Below, piece by piece: positions 27,236 through 34,814 of a stretch of 55,471 bases of DNA. The stretch comes from a bacterium. Its GTDB lineage: Bacteria > B130-G9. The notes under the pieces are model-generated. The model saw nothing but the letters and a program-made list of their open reading frames with translations. It was not told the DNA's origin and ran no database searches. The stretch's first letter is position 1, and every line of letters begins with the position of its first letter. Made by a program: the position numbers and the translations under genes. Location: positions 1 through 55,471 of the forward strand of contig DATLAJ010000120.1 in assembly GCA_035527515.1 (NCBI GenBank), written 5' to 3'.

Positions 27236-29317
27236 ATGAAGGACTACGACGTAGCAAAGATTCGCAATATCGTTCTATGTGGACATGGCGATACCGGGAA
27301 AACGTCCCTGGCCGAGGCGCTTCTTTTCAACAGTGGTAAGACCACGCGGCTGGGGAAGGTCGAGGACGGGACGACCGTCATGGATGATGCCCCGGAGGAG
27401 ATTGAGCGTGGCATATCTATTTCAAGTTCGTTCTCGTTCTTTGAGAGCAAGGATACTCGGGTGAACCTGGTAGATACGCCGGGCTATGCCGACTTTATCA
27501 TGGACGCCAAGAGCCCTATCAAGGTGAGCGAGGGCGCCATAATAGTGTTGTGCGGTGTGGCGGGCGTGGAGGTTCAGGCCCAGCGGGTTTGGGATTTCTG
27601 CGAGCAGTACGGCACGCGCAGGATGATTTTTGTGAACAAGATGGGTCGTGAAAGAGCGGACCTCGAGCAAGCGGTCGATTCGATAAAGAAGTTTCTTACC
27701 GAGAAGATCGTGGTATTGGACCTTCCTATTGGCCATGAGGCAGGTTTCAAGGGGGTTATAGACCTGGTCGAGATGAAGGCTCTTATGTATGAGCGTGATG
27801 GTTCTGGCAAGAGCAAGAAGGCAGACATCCCGGATGAGTATGCCGACCAGGCCGCCAAGTATCGCGAGAAAATGGTTGAGGCGATCGTCTCGACGGACGA
27901 TGCGCTCCTGGAGCGGTATCTTGAGGAGAAGAGCATCTCGGGTAGCGAGCTAATGGAGGCCTTGGCGAGGGCCGTGAAGGAGGGAGCGTTGGTCCCGGTG
28001 CTCTGCGGATCGGCAAAGCAGAACATCGGCGTTGATGTTTTGAGTAGGATGGCAATGACCTTGCTGCCTTCGCCGTTAGATTCGCCGCCGGTGATTGCGA
28101 ACGATGCTTCGAGCGGCAATGAGGTGGAGGTGAAGATCGATCCTAAAGGGCCGCTTGCGGCGTTTGTCTTCAAGACGATAGCCGACCCTTATGCGGGGAA
28201 GTTATCAGTGATGAAGGTCTATTCGGGTGCGCTTTCGTCAGACAGCACGGTGTATAACTCCAACCAGAGGCGTAAGGAGCGCATCGGTCAGCTCATCTAC
28301 CTTGAGGGCAAAGGACACGCGATATGTCCACTTGCGAAGGCGGGAGACATGGTTGCCGTTGCGAAGCTGAAGGAGACGACCACCGGAGATACTCTCTGCG
28401 ACGAGAACGAGAAGGTTATCTTCCCCCCCATTAAGTATCCGGAGCCGATGATCTCCTTCGCCATTGAGCCAAAGTCGAAAGTGGACGAGGAGAAGATCTC
28501 AAGTGCCGTTTCTCGGCTGATGGAGGAGGACCCCACGATGAAGTCGCGGCGGGACCCCGACACGAAGGAGCTCGTCATTTCGGGTTCTGGGCAGCTTCAT
28601 GTGGAAGTGATCGTGGGCAGGATGAAGCGGAAGTTTGGCGTTGAGGTGAATCTCAAGGCCCCGAAGGTCCCTTACCACGAGACTATCCGTAAGAAGGTCA
28701 AGGCGCAAGGGAAGTACAAGAAGCAGACCGGTGGACGTGGGCAATATGGCGACTGTTGGGTGGAGCTCGAGCCGCTGCCAAGGGGCACTGGCTTCGAGTT
28801 CGTGGATAGGATAGTGGGCGGCGTGATACCGAGGCAGTATATCCCAGCGGTCGAGAAGGGCGTCATCGGCGCGATGGATAAGGGCGTCCTTGCAGGCTAT
28901 CCTGTGGTTGATCTGCGAGTTACGGTTTATGATGGTTCGTTCCACGCGGTCGATTCTTCGGAGATGGCATTCAAGATAGCGGGGTCGATGGCGTTCAAGA
29001 AGGCTGCGGCAGATGCTAGCCCTGTCCTATTGGAACCGATCGTGGAGCTGGAGGTGGTAGTGCCCGAGGAATCGATGGGGGACGTGATTGGCGACCTGAG
29101 CTCGAGACGCGGCAAGGTCATAGGGACAGAGACCATCGCTGGCAGGCAGGTGATCAAGGCGATTGCGCCTCTTGCGGAGCTGTCCAAGTATGCCCCCGAC
29201 TTGAGGTCTCTGACCGGCGGACGAGGGAGCTACACGATGCAGTTCTCAAGCTACGAGCCGGTTCCAACAATTATCAGCGAGAAGATTATCGCGCAGTCGC
29301 AACAAGCAGAGGAGTAG
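27236..29317 (+). CDS. Type-2 elongation factor G (EF-G-2/FusA2-like)
   Basis: The protein has 693 residues with all five EF-G domains. G1 is 'GHGDTGKTSL' (residues ~16-25), the switch I Thr region is 'ERGISISSSF', and G3 is 'DTPGYADF', with Tyr where housekeeping EF-G has His; this is usual in the EF-G-2 subfamily. G4 reads N134-K135-M136-G137 ('FVNKMGRERADL'), so the Asp that reads guanine is Gly. Domain IV has 'GGRGQYGDCWVELEPL', and the C-terminus has 'GVIGAMDKG' and 'LSSRRGKVIGTE'. EF-G-2 proteins bind the ribosome but are not the main translocase; their task varies. GAGGAAG lies before the ATG. It is not next to ribosomal-protein genes, another sign of a secondary copy. Confidence 0.9.
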   Translation: MKDYDVAKIRNIVLCGHGDTGKTSLAEALLFNSGKTTRLGKVEDGTTVMDDAPEEIERGISISSSFSFFESKDTRVNLVDTPGYADFIMDAKSPIKVSEGAIIVLCGVAGVEVQAQRVWDFCEQYGTRRMIFVNKMGRERADLEQAVDSIKKFLTEKIVVLDLPIGHEAGFKGVIDLVEMKALMYERDGSGKSKKADIPDEYADQAAKYREKMVEAIVSTDDALLERYLEEKSISGSELMEALARAVKEGALVPVLCGSAKQNIGVDVLSRMAMTLLPSPLDSPPVIANDASSGNEVEVKIDPKGPLAAFVFKTIADPYAGKLSVMKVYSGALSSDSTVYNSNQRRKERIGQLIYLEGKGHAICPLAKAGDMVAVAKLKETTTGDTLCDENEKVIFPPIKYPEPMISFAIEPKSKVDEEKISSAVSRLMEEDPTMKSRRDPDTKELVISGSGQLHVEVIVGRMKRKFGVEVNLKAPKVPYHETIRKKVKAQGKYKKQTGGRGQYGDCWVELEPLPRGTGFEFVDRIVGGVIPRQYIPAVEKGVIGAMDKGVLAGYPVVDLRVTVYDGSFHAVDSSEMAFKIAGSMAFKKAAADASPVLLEPIVELEVVVPEESMGDVIGDLSSRRGKVIGTETIAGRQVIKAIAPLAELSKYAPDLRSLTGGRGSYTMQFSSYEPVPTIISEKIIAQSQQAEE

Positions 29318-29400
29318 TGGTTCGGAGCTTGGGTTACTGCCCCAGTTTGGCAGCTGCGACATCACATCGCCCGAGATATTGCGCCTCGCCAAGCTGGAAG

Positions 29401-30357
29401 ATGGACATGAAGCCAAGTCTGAATCTGGACGCACAAACGCCGCTCGACCACAGCAGGTCCGTTCCCCTCGCAGCGCATAAACTTAATATCGTCTGGCTGT
29501 TTCTTTCGGCGATCATCCTTTCGGCCTTCTATTGTCAGGCCAGTTCCGTCCCGCCGCTCTTGCCTGTTTCATCGACGCACTTTGTAGAGCGCCTCGACCT
29601 GGTCTCGATCGACTGGACGTCCGGCCTGATATACGCGCTCGGGCGCTGCGAACTTACGGACATGGATGAGGCGCAGGCGGCGGCACTGGCGAGACAGAAT
29701 GCCGCAGATGCTCTCGTCGCGGCCCTGCTTGACATTCGTGTTTCAGCAGCCGAGCGCGTGAGCGACCTCATGGCCCTGCGCGGCGCACCGGCCCTCAGGC
29801 TCTCGCAGCTCGCATCGAGCACTTCTGTCCTTTGGGAGTGCGTGCAATACGGCAAGACCCCAAGCGCCTGCGTCTTTCTTGGCCTGGACGTAAAAGGCTT
29901 CCCCATCTTGCCCTTATTAGTTGAAGGAGTCGGCGTGGGCGATCGCCAAAGCGGCCTCGTCATGCCAACGCCGGTTCCGGCCGACGCCAGCGCCGAGTGG
30001 CTGTCCGCCATCAGACATCCCACGGGGTTGATTATCGACGCTTCACGAGTCTCTCTGAAACCAGCGCTGTGCCCCGCCATATTCGCCCAAGACGGGCGGC
30101 TTGTCTTCGACGTGCGATATGCCCGGCGGCTGAGCTTCATGCAGAACGGCGGCATCACTTATATGTCTGGGACCGACGCGGCGAGAATAAGCCCGTTAGT
30201 GGGCCAAAACCCGAAAATTGTCGAGGCCATATCAGCAGCGGGACATCTCGCCTGCGACGTTGTCATCTCGAACGACGATGCCGACCGACTCATCTTTTTG
30301 CGCGGGCGGCTGCCTTTTCTTGCCGAGTGCAGGATAATCATCGTCTCGAAGCTCTGA
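29401..30357 (+). CDS. Exported LPP20/FlgT-like protein
   Basis: The protein has 318 residues from ATG 29401. An upstream GTG at 29317 shares a base with the EF-G stop (TAGTG) and cannot be excluded. A hydrophobic signal ('LNIVWLFLSAIILSAFYC') lies near residues 28-45. The next part, 'IYALGRCELTDMDEAQAAALARQNAADALVAALL' (given in pieces: 'IYALGRCELTD', 'ARQNAADALVAALLDI'), resembles the LPP20 family of small envelope lipoproteins. The C-terminal part with 'PTGLIIDASRVSLKPAL' and 'CDVVISNDDADRLI' matches the pattern seen in LPP20/FlgT-like proteins. It is probably periplasmic. It is co-transcribed with EF-G by position only. The functional link is unclear. Confidence 0.7.
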   Translation: MDMKPSLNLDAQTPLDHSRSVPLAAHKLNIVWLFLSAIILSAFYCQASSVPPLLPVSSTHFVERLDLVSIDWTSGLIYALGRCELTDMDEAQAAALARQNAADALVAALLDIRVSAAERVSDLMALRGAPALRLSQLASSTSVLWECVQYGKTPSACVFLGLDVKGFPILPLLVEGVGVGDRQSGLVMPTPVPADASAEWLSAIRHPTGLIIDASRVSLKPALCPAIFAQDGRLVFDVRYARRLSFMQNGGITYMSGTDAARISPLVGQNPKIVEAISAAGHLACDVVISNDDADRLIFLRGRLPFLAECRIIIVSKL

Positions 30358-30424
30358 ACGCCTGCCGCCTCGTAGCCGCATCCTGACCCGCTAAGGATGC
30401 TCGCCGATGTCTATATCGCGCTGC

Positions 30425-31420
30425 TCACACCGGGTTGGGGCTTTTTGACTTATCAGTCAGAAGGCGGGCGGGCCCACGATCGATCGTGGCCTCTATCCGG
30501 TATCTAAGCCTGTCCTTCAAATCCAGCCACTCGCCCTGCTTCCAAGGCAAGTGATTGTATTGCTGAATGTCAAAATGGAGGTTCTTCATATCATCATCCC
30601 TGCAAAGCCAAATGATCCGAAGGCCCAAACCCATTGCATATCCTGCCTCAAAATAAACGCTCTGCCTTTGATCTGTCATGTCCGCCACCATGAAACGCGA
30701 CTCTTTGATTTGGGCTATGATGTAGTCGTCGGCCTTGCCGATGTGGTCCTCCCGGTCAACCCGGACGGGGCCATATCCAGCCGCCGCAATGCCCGGTTTG
30801 ATCGCCAGATCGTATAGGTCCTCAAGAGCTTTGGTGAAGTGCATTGCCACAAAGACTTTGGTCGAGGTCGCTCTGGATTCCTTGAGCTTCTCGACGCGCT
30901 CCCAGCCTTTAGTTGTGAGCCGAAACGGGCCGGCGGTGCTGCCTCCTCTTCCTATTAGAGCGAGACCGGAATTCTCCAAATGCTCTAAGAAGAAACCCAA
31001 TTCAGTCCCGTTTTTGGCATAAGCTAGAGGGTAGTCATTATCCTTATCAATGCGGAATTCCGCGCCCGGATGTTCTGATCTCTTGGCCATTCCCTGAAGA
31101 AGACGGTCGATCTTCTCTTGCACGGTCGTTGGGACTCGGCCAGACAAGAGCTCGTCAATTTTGTCCGGCCGGACTGACTCGATCTTGAGCATCCCGCCGT
31201 GTTCTGAAAGCTCCCTGGCAAGACCCGAAAGGAGATGGAGCTTCCGCTTGGTATCTTCGCTGGGCGGGAACCGCCATGCTTGTTTTCGGATGCGGAACTT
31301 GTGACACCGGCCACAGGTCACAATGCATCGGTCTGTGGCAAGGTCATCTTCCGGTTTGATGTCACCTCCCCCACAGAGGGGACATCTCATGTTGTACGTG
31401 TCTTCGAGGTTGTTCTGCAT
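30425..31420 (-). CDS. Zinc-ribbon/winged-helix protein with nucleoside 2-deoxyribosyltransferase (TIR-like) domain
   Basis: The protein has 331 residues. Residues 13-39 carry a zinc ribbon, C13-x2-C16 and C36-x2-C39 ('CPLCGGGD', 'CGRCHKF'). A winged-helix-like segment lies at about 137-182. The last 140 residues are a Rossmann-type nucleoside 2-deoxyribosyltransferase-like fold, a relative of TIR domains: 'KVFVAMHF' (strand 1), 'SRFMVADMTDQRQSVYFEAGYAMGLG' (split: 'SRFMVADMTD', 'VYFEAGYAMGLG'). E258 in 'YFEAGYA' matches the catalytic Glu of the family. This layout is typical of nucleotide- or NAD-cleaving effectors in anti-phage defence, but no partner sensor gene is adjacent. ATG 31420 has AAGGAG 10 bases upstream. 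Confidence 0.75.
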   Translation of the reverse strand: MQNNLEDTYNMRCPLCGGGDIKPEDDLATDRCIVTCGRCHKFRIRKQAWRFPPSEDTKRKLHLLSGLARELSEHGGMLKIESVRPDKIDELLSGRVPTTVQEKIDRLLQGMAKRSEHPGAEFRIDKDNDYPLAYAKNGTELGFFLEHLENSGLALIGRGGSTAGPFRLTTKGWERVEKLKESRATSTKVFVAMHFTKALEDLYDLAIKPGIAAAGYGPVRVDREDHIGKADDYIIAQIKESRFMVADMTDQRQSVYFEAGYAMGLGLRIIWLCRDDDMKNLHFDIQQYNHLPWKQGEWLDLKDRLRYRIEATIDRGPARLLTDKSKSPNPV

Positions 31421-31540
31421 ACGGTACGTTCTCCTTCATTAGCCTTCGCCCACGGCTGCCCTCACAGGACTCACACATCTGCGCACGGTTGCGTGGTCAT
31501 TATACGTCACGCCGGTTGTGCCACAACACAAGTTTGAATT

Positions 31541-31744
31541 CCCTGAAGGGGAATGACAATAGTAGCCGTAGGTGCAGCCTACGGGAATGGGACGAAGCAG
31601 AGGAAAATAATATATCAACGCTGAAGAGGTTGCACAACGCTGTGATTCGCTGGGGTTGTTCGACCCCTTCTGGGCCGATCTCCGCATTGATATCTGATTC
31701 CGTAGGCTGCGCCTACGGCTATTCACATTATCCCCCTTCAGGGG
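31541..31744. mobile_element. Non-autonomous element with long imperfect inverted repeats (MITE-like)
   Basis: Left arm 31541-31584 and right arm 31700-31744 are imperfect reverse complements over ~44 bases, both running CCCTGAAGGGG ... TAGCCGTAGG.GCAGCCTACGG. Each arm also holds its own palindromes (CCCCTTCAGGGG-type and CCGTAGG..CCTACGG). The ~115-base interior includes GGGGTTGTTCGACCCC near 31653-31668. No transposase is seen, so it would need one in trans. Confidence 0.65.
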
Positions 31745-31962
31745 ATTTAAGACATGATCGCGAATGTGTTGTTCGGTTTCGCGCTTCACGGGCATCGTTC
31801 CTATCGCGGACTGGGCTTTTTACAGCGACCTGACTCCGAGCTTCAATCGCCTTGCGATTGAATGGCTGGCGGCCAGATTGCGGAGCAATATGGCGGCTGA
31901 GGGTCCCGCGACGGAAGCCCAGAGCGCCACAGGAGCACGTTTCAGAAAAGCCGCGGAGGGGT

Positions 31963-31989
31963 CTGGGGACACGCGGCGGCTGTCCCCAG
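31963..31989. repeat. GGGGACA hairpin repeat (copy 1)
   Basis: CTGGGGACA (31963-31971) pairs with TGTCCCCAG (31981-31989) around a 9-base loop. It lies 12 bases after the stop of the radical SAM gene on the minus strand, where it could protect or end that mRNA. Its complement reads GGGGACAGCCGCCGCGTGTCC, almost the same as the hairpin at 54255-54285. Confidence 0.65.
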
Positions 31990-32001
31990 CTCTGATCAAT
32001 C

Positions 32002-33153
32002 CTACCTAAGCGCAGCGTAGCGGACGAACGTGGTGGCTGTCTTCAGCAGCCAGGTCGGGCTGAGGATGATGTTGGAGTAAGCCTGATTGGCGAGGGGGCA
32101 GAAGCACTCGCCTCGTCGGATGGATGCCCTGACCTCGTCGGCTTGCCTCGAGTGCCATATTCTCCAGAAGTCGTAACCTGTCTCACGGACGTTGCCGAGC
32201 GAGGCGTCGCCGGCCATCGTGCAGCATGCCCACAGTTCGCCGTAAGGGTCCAGATGGGCGTTTGAGATACCGGCGTAGCATGGGATGACCTGCCTCTGCT
32301 CACGGAGCGTCCTGAGGGCAAGGCCGTAATAGACGAGGCGCATCGCCTCGAGCATCCTGGTATATCGCCTTTTGCCCTTGAGGCCTTCGATGGTGTGCCT
32401 TTTGAACACATTTATCGCCCGCTCATAGTCATCTGGCGAGGGCGTTATGTCAGCGTCCTTGTTGGCGAGCTCGGTTCTGGTCTCGGCGAGCTCGCTGCGA
32501 TAGCTCTCGATGCCAAGCGAGTGGACGAACGAGGCGATCGCCTCGATGCTGTCCATGTTGAGCCGCGAGATGACCGTGCCGACTTCCAGCACGAACTGCG
32601 GGAAGCGGTCGGATAGTGGTCTGAGTCGTTTTATTGTCTCAATGACTTTGTCGAAGTTGCCGGGCACGCCTCTTATCTCGTCATGGTGCTCGCGGAGGCC
32701 GTCCAGGGATGGTTTGACCGACAGCTTGACGCCTGGGCTTTTCTGGCTGATGTGCTCGAGCATCTCGCTCACCTGGCGCTCGATTCGTCCGGGCATAAGG
32801 GCGTTGGTCGGGATGTGGACGATGCTGGGGCGAAGGTGGGCAAGCGCGAGCGCCACGATATTGGGCAAATCGTCGCGAAGGAACGGCTCGCCGCCGCTGA
32901 TATTGAAGAATGCTATTGTGCCCATCCCCTTGAAGACCCTCTCGATCTCATCGAGCGAGAGCTCTTTCTGAACTAGTTCAGGCCGGTTCTCGTGGAACTT
33001 CCATATCAGGCAGGTCTTGCAGCGCGACTGGCAGCGGTTGGTAACGGAAAACGTGAGAGTTATCGGCAGTCCGGGCCTCGCGATGCCTCGCCTGGCGAGC
33101 TGGCAGTTGACGGCCCTGATGATGTTGCCCAGAAGGTTCGCGCCTGATCGCAT
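32002..33153 (-). CDS. Radical SAM/SPASM domain enzyme
   Basis: The protein has 383 residues. The radical SAM motif is C41/C45/C48 in 'NRCQSRCKTCLIW', followed by 'FFNISGGEPFLRDDL' for SAM binding. The C-terminal SPASM-like part shows 'CYAGISNAHLDPYGELWAC' and 'CFCPLANQAYSN'. It is related to, but clearly distinct from, the SPASM enzyme at 19326. No peptide substrate gene lies next to it. The start ATG 33153 follows a GGGGGG run about 6 bases upstream. It could modify a peptide, a polysaccharide-linked group or a lipid; I cannot choose. Confidence 0.85.
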   Translation of the reverse strand: MRSGANLLGNIIRAVNCQLARRGIARPGLPITLTFSVTNRCQSRCKTCLIWKFHENRPELVQKELSLDEIERVFKGMGTIAFFNISGGEPFLRDDLPNIVALALAHLRPSIVHIPTNALMPGRIERQVSEMLEHISQKSPGVKLSVKPSLDGLREHHDEIRGVPGNFDKVIETIKRLRPLSDRFPQFVLEVGTVISRLNMDSIEAIASFVHSLGIESYRSELAETRTELANKDADITPSPDDYERAINVFKRHTIEGLKGKRRYTRMLEAMRLVYYGLALRTLREQRQVIPCYAGISNAHLDPYGELWACCTMAGDASLGNVRETGYDFWRIWHSRQADEVRASIRRGECFCPLANQAYSNIILSPTWLLKTATTFVRYAALR

Positions 33154-33178
33154 AGGTGCCCCCCGAGAGGTTATTTCT

Positions 33179-33276
33179 GACCACAGAGAAACAGAGACAC
33201 AGAGAAACGGAAAGAAAGGGTATCAGAGAAATGACAAGGGTACTTCTCTGTGGCTCTGTGGCTCTGTGGTGAGGTC
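33179..33276. repeat. Inverted repeat of ACAGAG units between genes
   Basis: The left arm (33179-33206) is built from ACAGAG/CACAGAG units and the right arm (33244-33276) from CTCTGTGG units, forming a long imperfect hairpin. The right arm abuts the stop codon of the TolC gene. It is a known type of intergenic palindrome and may stop or stabilise the TolC transcript. Confidence 0.6.
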
Positions 33277-34750
33277 ATCTTCCGATTGCGCGGTTAAGTC
33301 TCGCGACGGTGCTGAGGTAATCATAGGTTGCACGGATGTGGTCGATTCGCGCTGCCGTGTAGTCGTTCTCTGCGATAATAAGGTCTCTGTTGTTGATCAG
33401 ACCTTCCTTGTAGGTTAGACGAGACAATTCAAGTTGTTCGGAAGCGATCTTCTCGGCAAGTTCGAGATAATTTATGTCGTCCGAGAGCATCTTGAGCTGT
33501 CTGCCCAGCTCGCGTATTGAAATGGTTATCTGGCGCTTGGTCTCCTCGATCGTTCTTGTTATCTGGCGCGACGCGATCTTCGACTGGACCCAGAGCTCGC
33601 TGTCAGACACGTCGAAGAACCCGTGCTCAAACCTCAGGCTGAATTGCCAGACGCGGTCCGTAACGTCGAGCGTCTGACGGAGCCTGTCGTCGGTCTCCGA
33701 CATGGTGAGGCTGCCCTCGGCCTCGAGCGTCGGCAGCGTATTGTTTCTGGCGCTTTCCTCAATGACCTTGTACTTATCAAGCTGCACTCGAATCGCTTTC
33801 AGGTCCGGCCTTTCATGCAGTGCGGTCTCAACGCATTGCTCTATCTGAATGGGCACTCGTTTCGCGCTAACGTTTGAGACAGGCAGGACCTCTGTGCCGA
33901 TCTTTAGGCCCATGATTTCAACGAGGCCGTCGATGGCACTTTGAAACCCTTTCTTGGCGGTTGCAAGGTCCCGTTGGCGGTTCACGTGCGCGAGCTCCGC
34001 CCTGGAGTAGTCGAGTCGCGACGACAACCCCTCTGTAAGCCTGAGTTGGGCTATCTTCACGTCTTCCTCGGATGCTGCGAGCGCAGAGACCATTTCTGCG
34101 ACGTATTTTTGAGATTTCAGGACAGTGTAGAAGGCCTGTTTGACCGAGAGCGAGAGGTCAAGTATCTGGTCTTGGAGGTCCATCCTAGCGATCGCAACGT
34201 CGAACTTCGCCTGTCTCAACGGTGCTGTTGCCGCGTGCCAGAATGCGCCCTTCAAGAGCTGTTGGGAGACCGAGAGCGCAAGCGAGCTTCTGAACTGAGA
34301 TCTATAGCTGGAGGTGTCCAGATCGAGCATGCTCGCCGCTTCTGTGTAGTAGTCGGCTGTATGCTCAGTCCAGTCGAGGCTGCTTGTCAGTGAGAAGCCG
34401 CCGCCGTATTTGTGTCTTTGTGCAAGCGATAGGCTGGCGAAGTTCTCGTAATCCTGCACGAGATGAGAGTTATAGATTGAGCCTGTATATGTTGTGCCCA
34501 GATTCGGCTGGAAGCTGTTCTTCTCGATAGCGAGCTGCGATCTCGTGGTCAGGACTGAGTCTTTCTGATTCATCAACCCCAGATTCTCTCGGAGGGCAAT
34601 GTCCAAACAGTCCTGCAACGAGAGGTGGAGCGCCTCGCCCGGGGATTGGGGGGGGAGAATCTGCCCGTTGCCCACCTCTTTCTCTGATTTGGCGTCCGCC
34701 GTCAGGTTCGCGCCCAAAAGGACGCAGAGCACGGCTAGGCAGCATCGCAT
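33275..34750 (-). CDS. TolC-family outer-membrane efflux protein
   Basis: The protein has 491 residues from ATG 34750. The longer frame would start at a TTG inside the giant gene and is rejected. The signal peptide 'MRCCLAVLCVLLGANLTA' is followed by the two mirrored outer-membrane-efflux halves: 'LQDCLDIALRENLGLMNQKD', then 'AQLRLTEGLSSRLDYSRAEL', and in the second half 'TALHERPDLKAIRVQL' and 'EQLELSRLTYKEGLINNRDL'. TolC forms the trimeric outer-membrane duct of efflux pumps and type I secretion. No inner-membrane partner is in view. It follows the giant gene on the same strand, but a terminator (34763-34790) lies between them. Confidence 0.9.
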   Translation of the reverse strand: MRCCLAVLCVLLGANLTADAKSEKEVGNGQILPPQSPGEALHLSLQDCLDIALRENLGLMNQKDSVLTTRSQLAIEKNSFQPNLGTTYTGSIYNSHLVQDYENFASLSLAQRHKYGGGFSLTSSLDWTEHTADYYTEAASMLDLDTSSYRSQFRSSLALSVSQQLLKGAFWHAATAPLRQAKFDVAIARMDLQDQILDLSLSVKQAFYTVLKSQKYVAEMVSALAASEEDVKIAQLRLTEGLSSRLDYSRAELAHVNRQRDLATAKKGFQSAIDGLVEIMGLKIGTEVLPVSNVSAKRVPIQIEQCVETALHERPDLKAIRVQLDKYKVIEESARNNTLPTLEAEGSLTMSETDDRLRQTLDVTDRVWQFSLRFEHGFFDVSDSELWVQSKIASRQITRTIEETKRQITISIRELGRQLKMLSDDINYLELAEKIASEQLELSRLTYKEGLINNRDLIIAENDYTAARIDHIRATYDYLSTVARLNRAIGR

Positions 34751-34762
34751 AAGGCCAAAAGA

Positions 34763-34790
34763 AAAGGCGGGTAGATATCTGCCCGCCTTT
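34763..34790 (-). terminator. Terminator after the giant repeat-protein gene
   Basis: AAAGGCGGG (34763-34771) pairs with CCCGCCTTT (34782-34790), with an inner AGATATCT palindrome. On the minus strand it is followed by TTTTCTTTT. It lies 25 bases past the stop of the giant gene and only 13 bases before the TolC ATG, so it would partly insulate or attenuate TolC. Confidence 0.75.
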
Positions 34791-34814
34791 CCATCAGAGA
34801 TTCTGAGAATTTTC

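Larger units (their letters stand above)
31421..32001. other. Intergenic region with palindromic elements, no gene
   Basis: About 580 bases between two minus-strand genes. It contains the element at 31541-31744 and the hairpin at 31963-31989. Open frames here read through the repeats and are not credible genes. Confidence 0.6.

Noticed and set aside
30378-30400. GCATCCT/AGGATGC hairpin between convergent genes as a terminator
   Set aside because: Seven-base stem, no T-run on either strand. Too weak to call.
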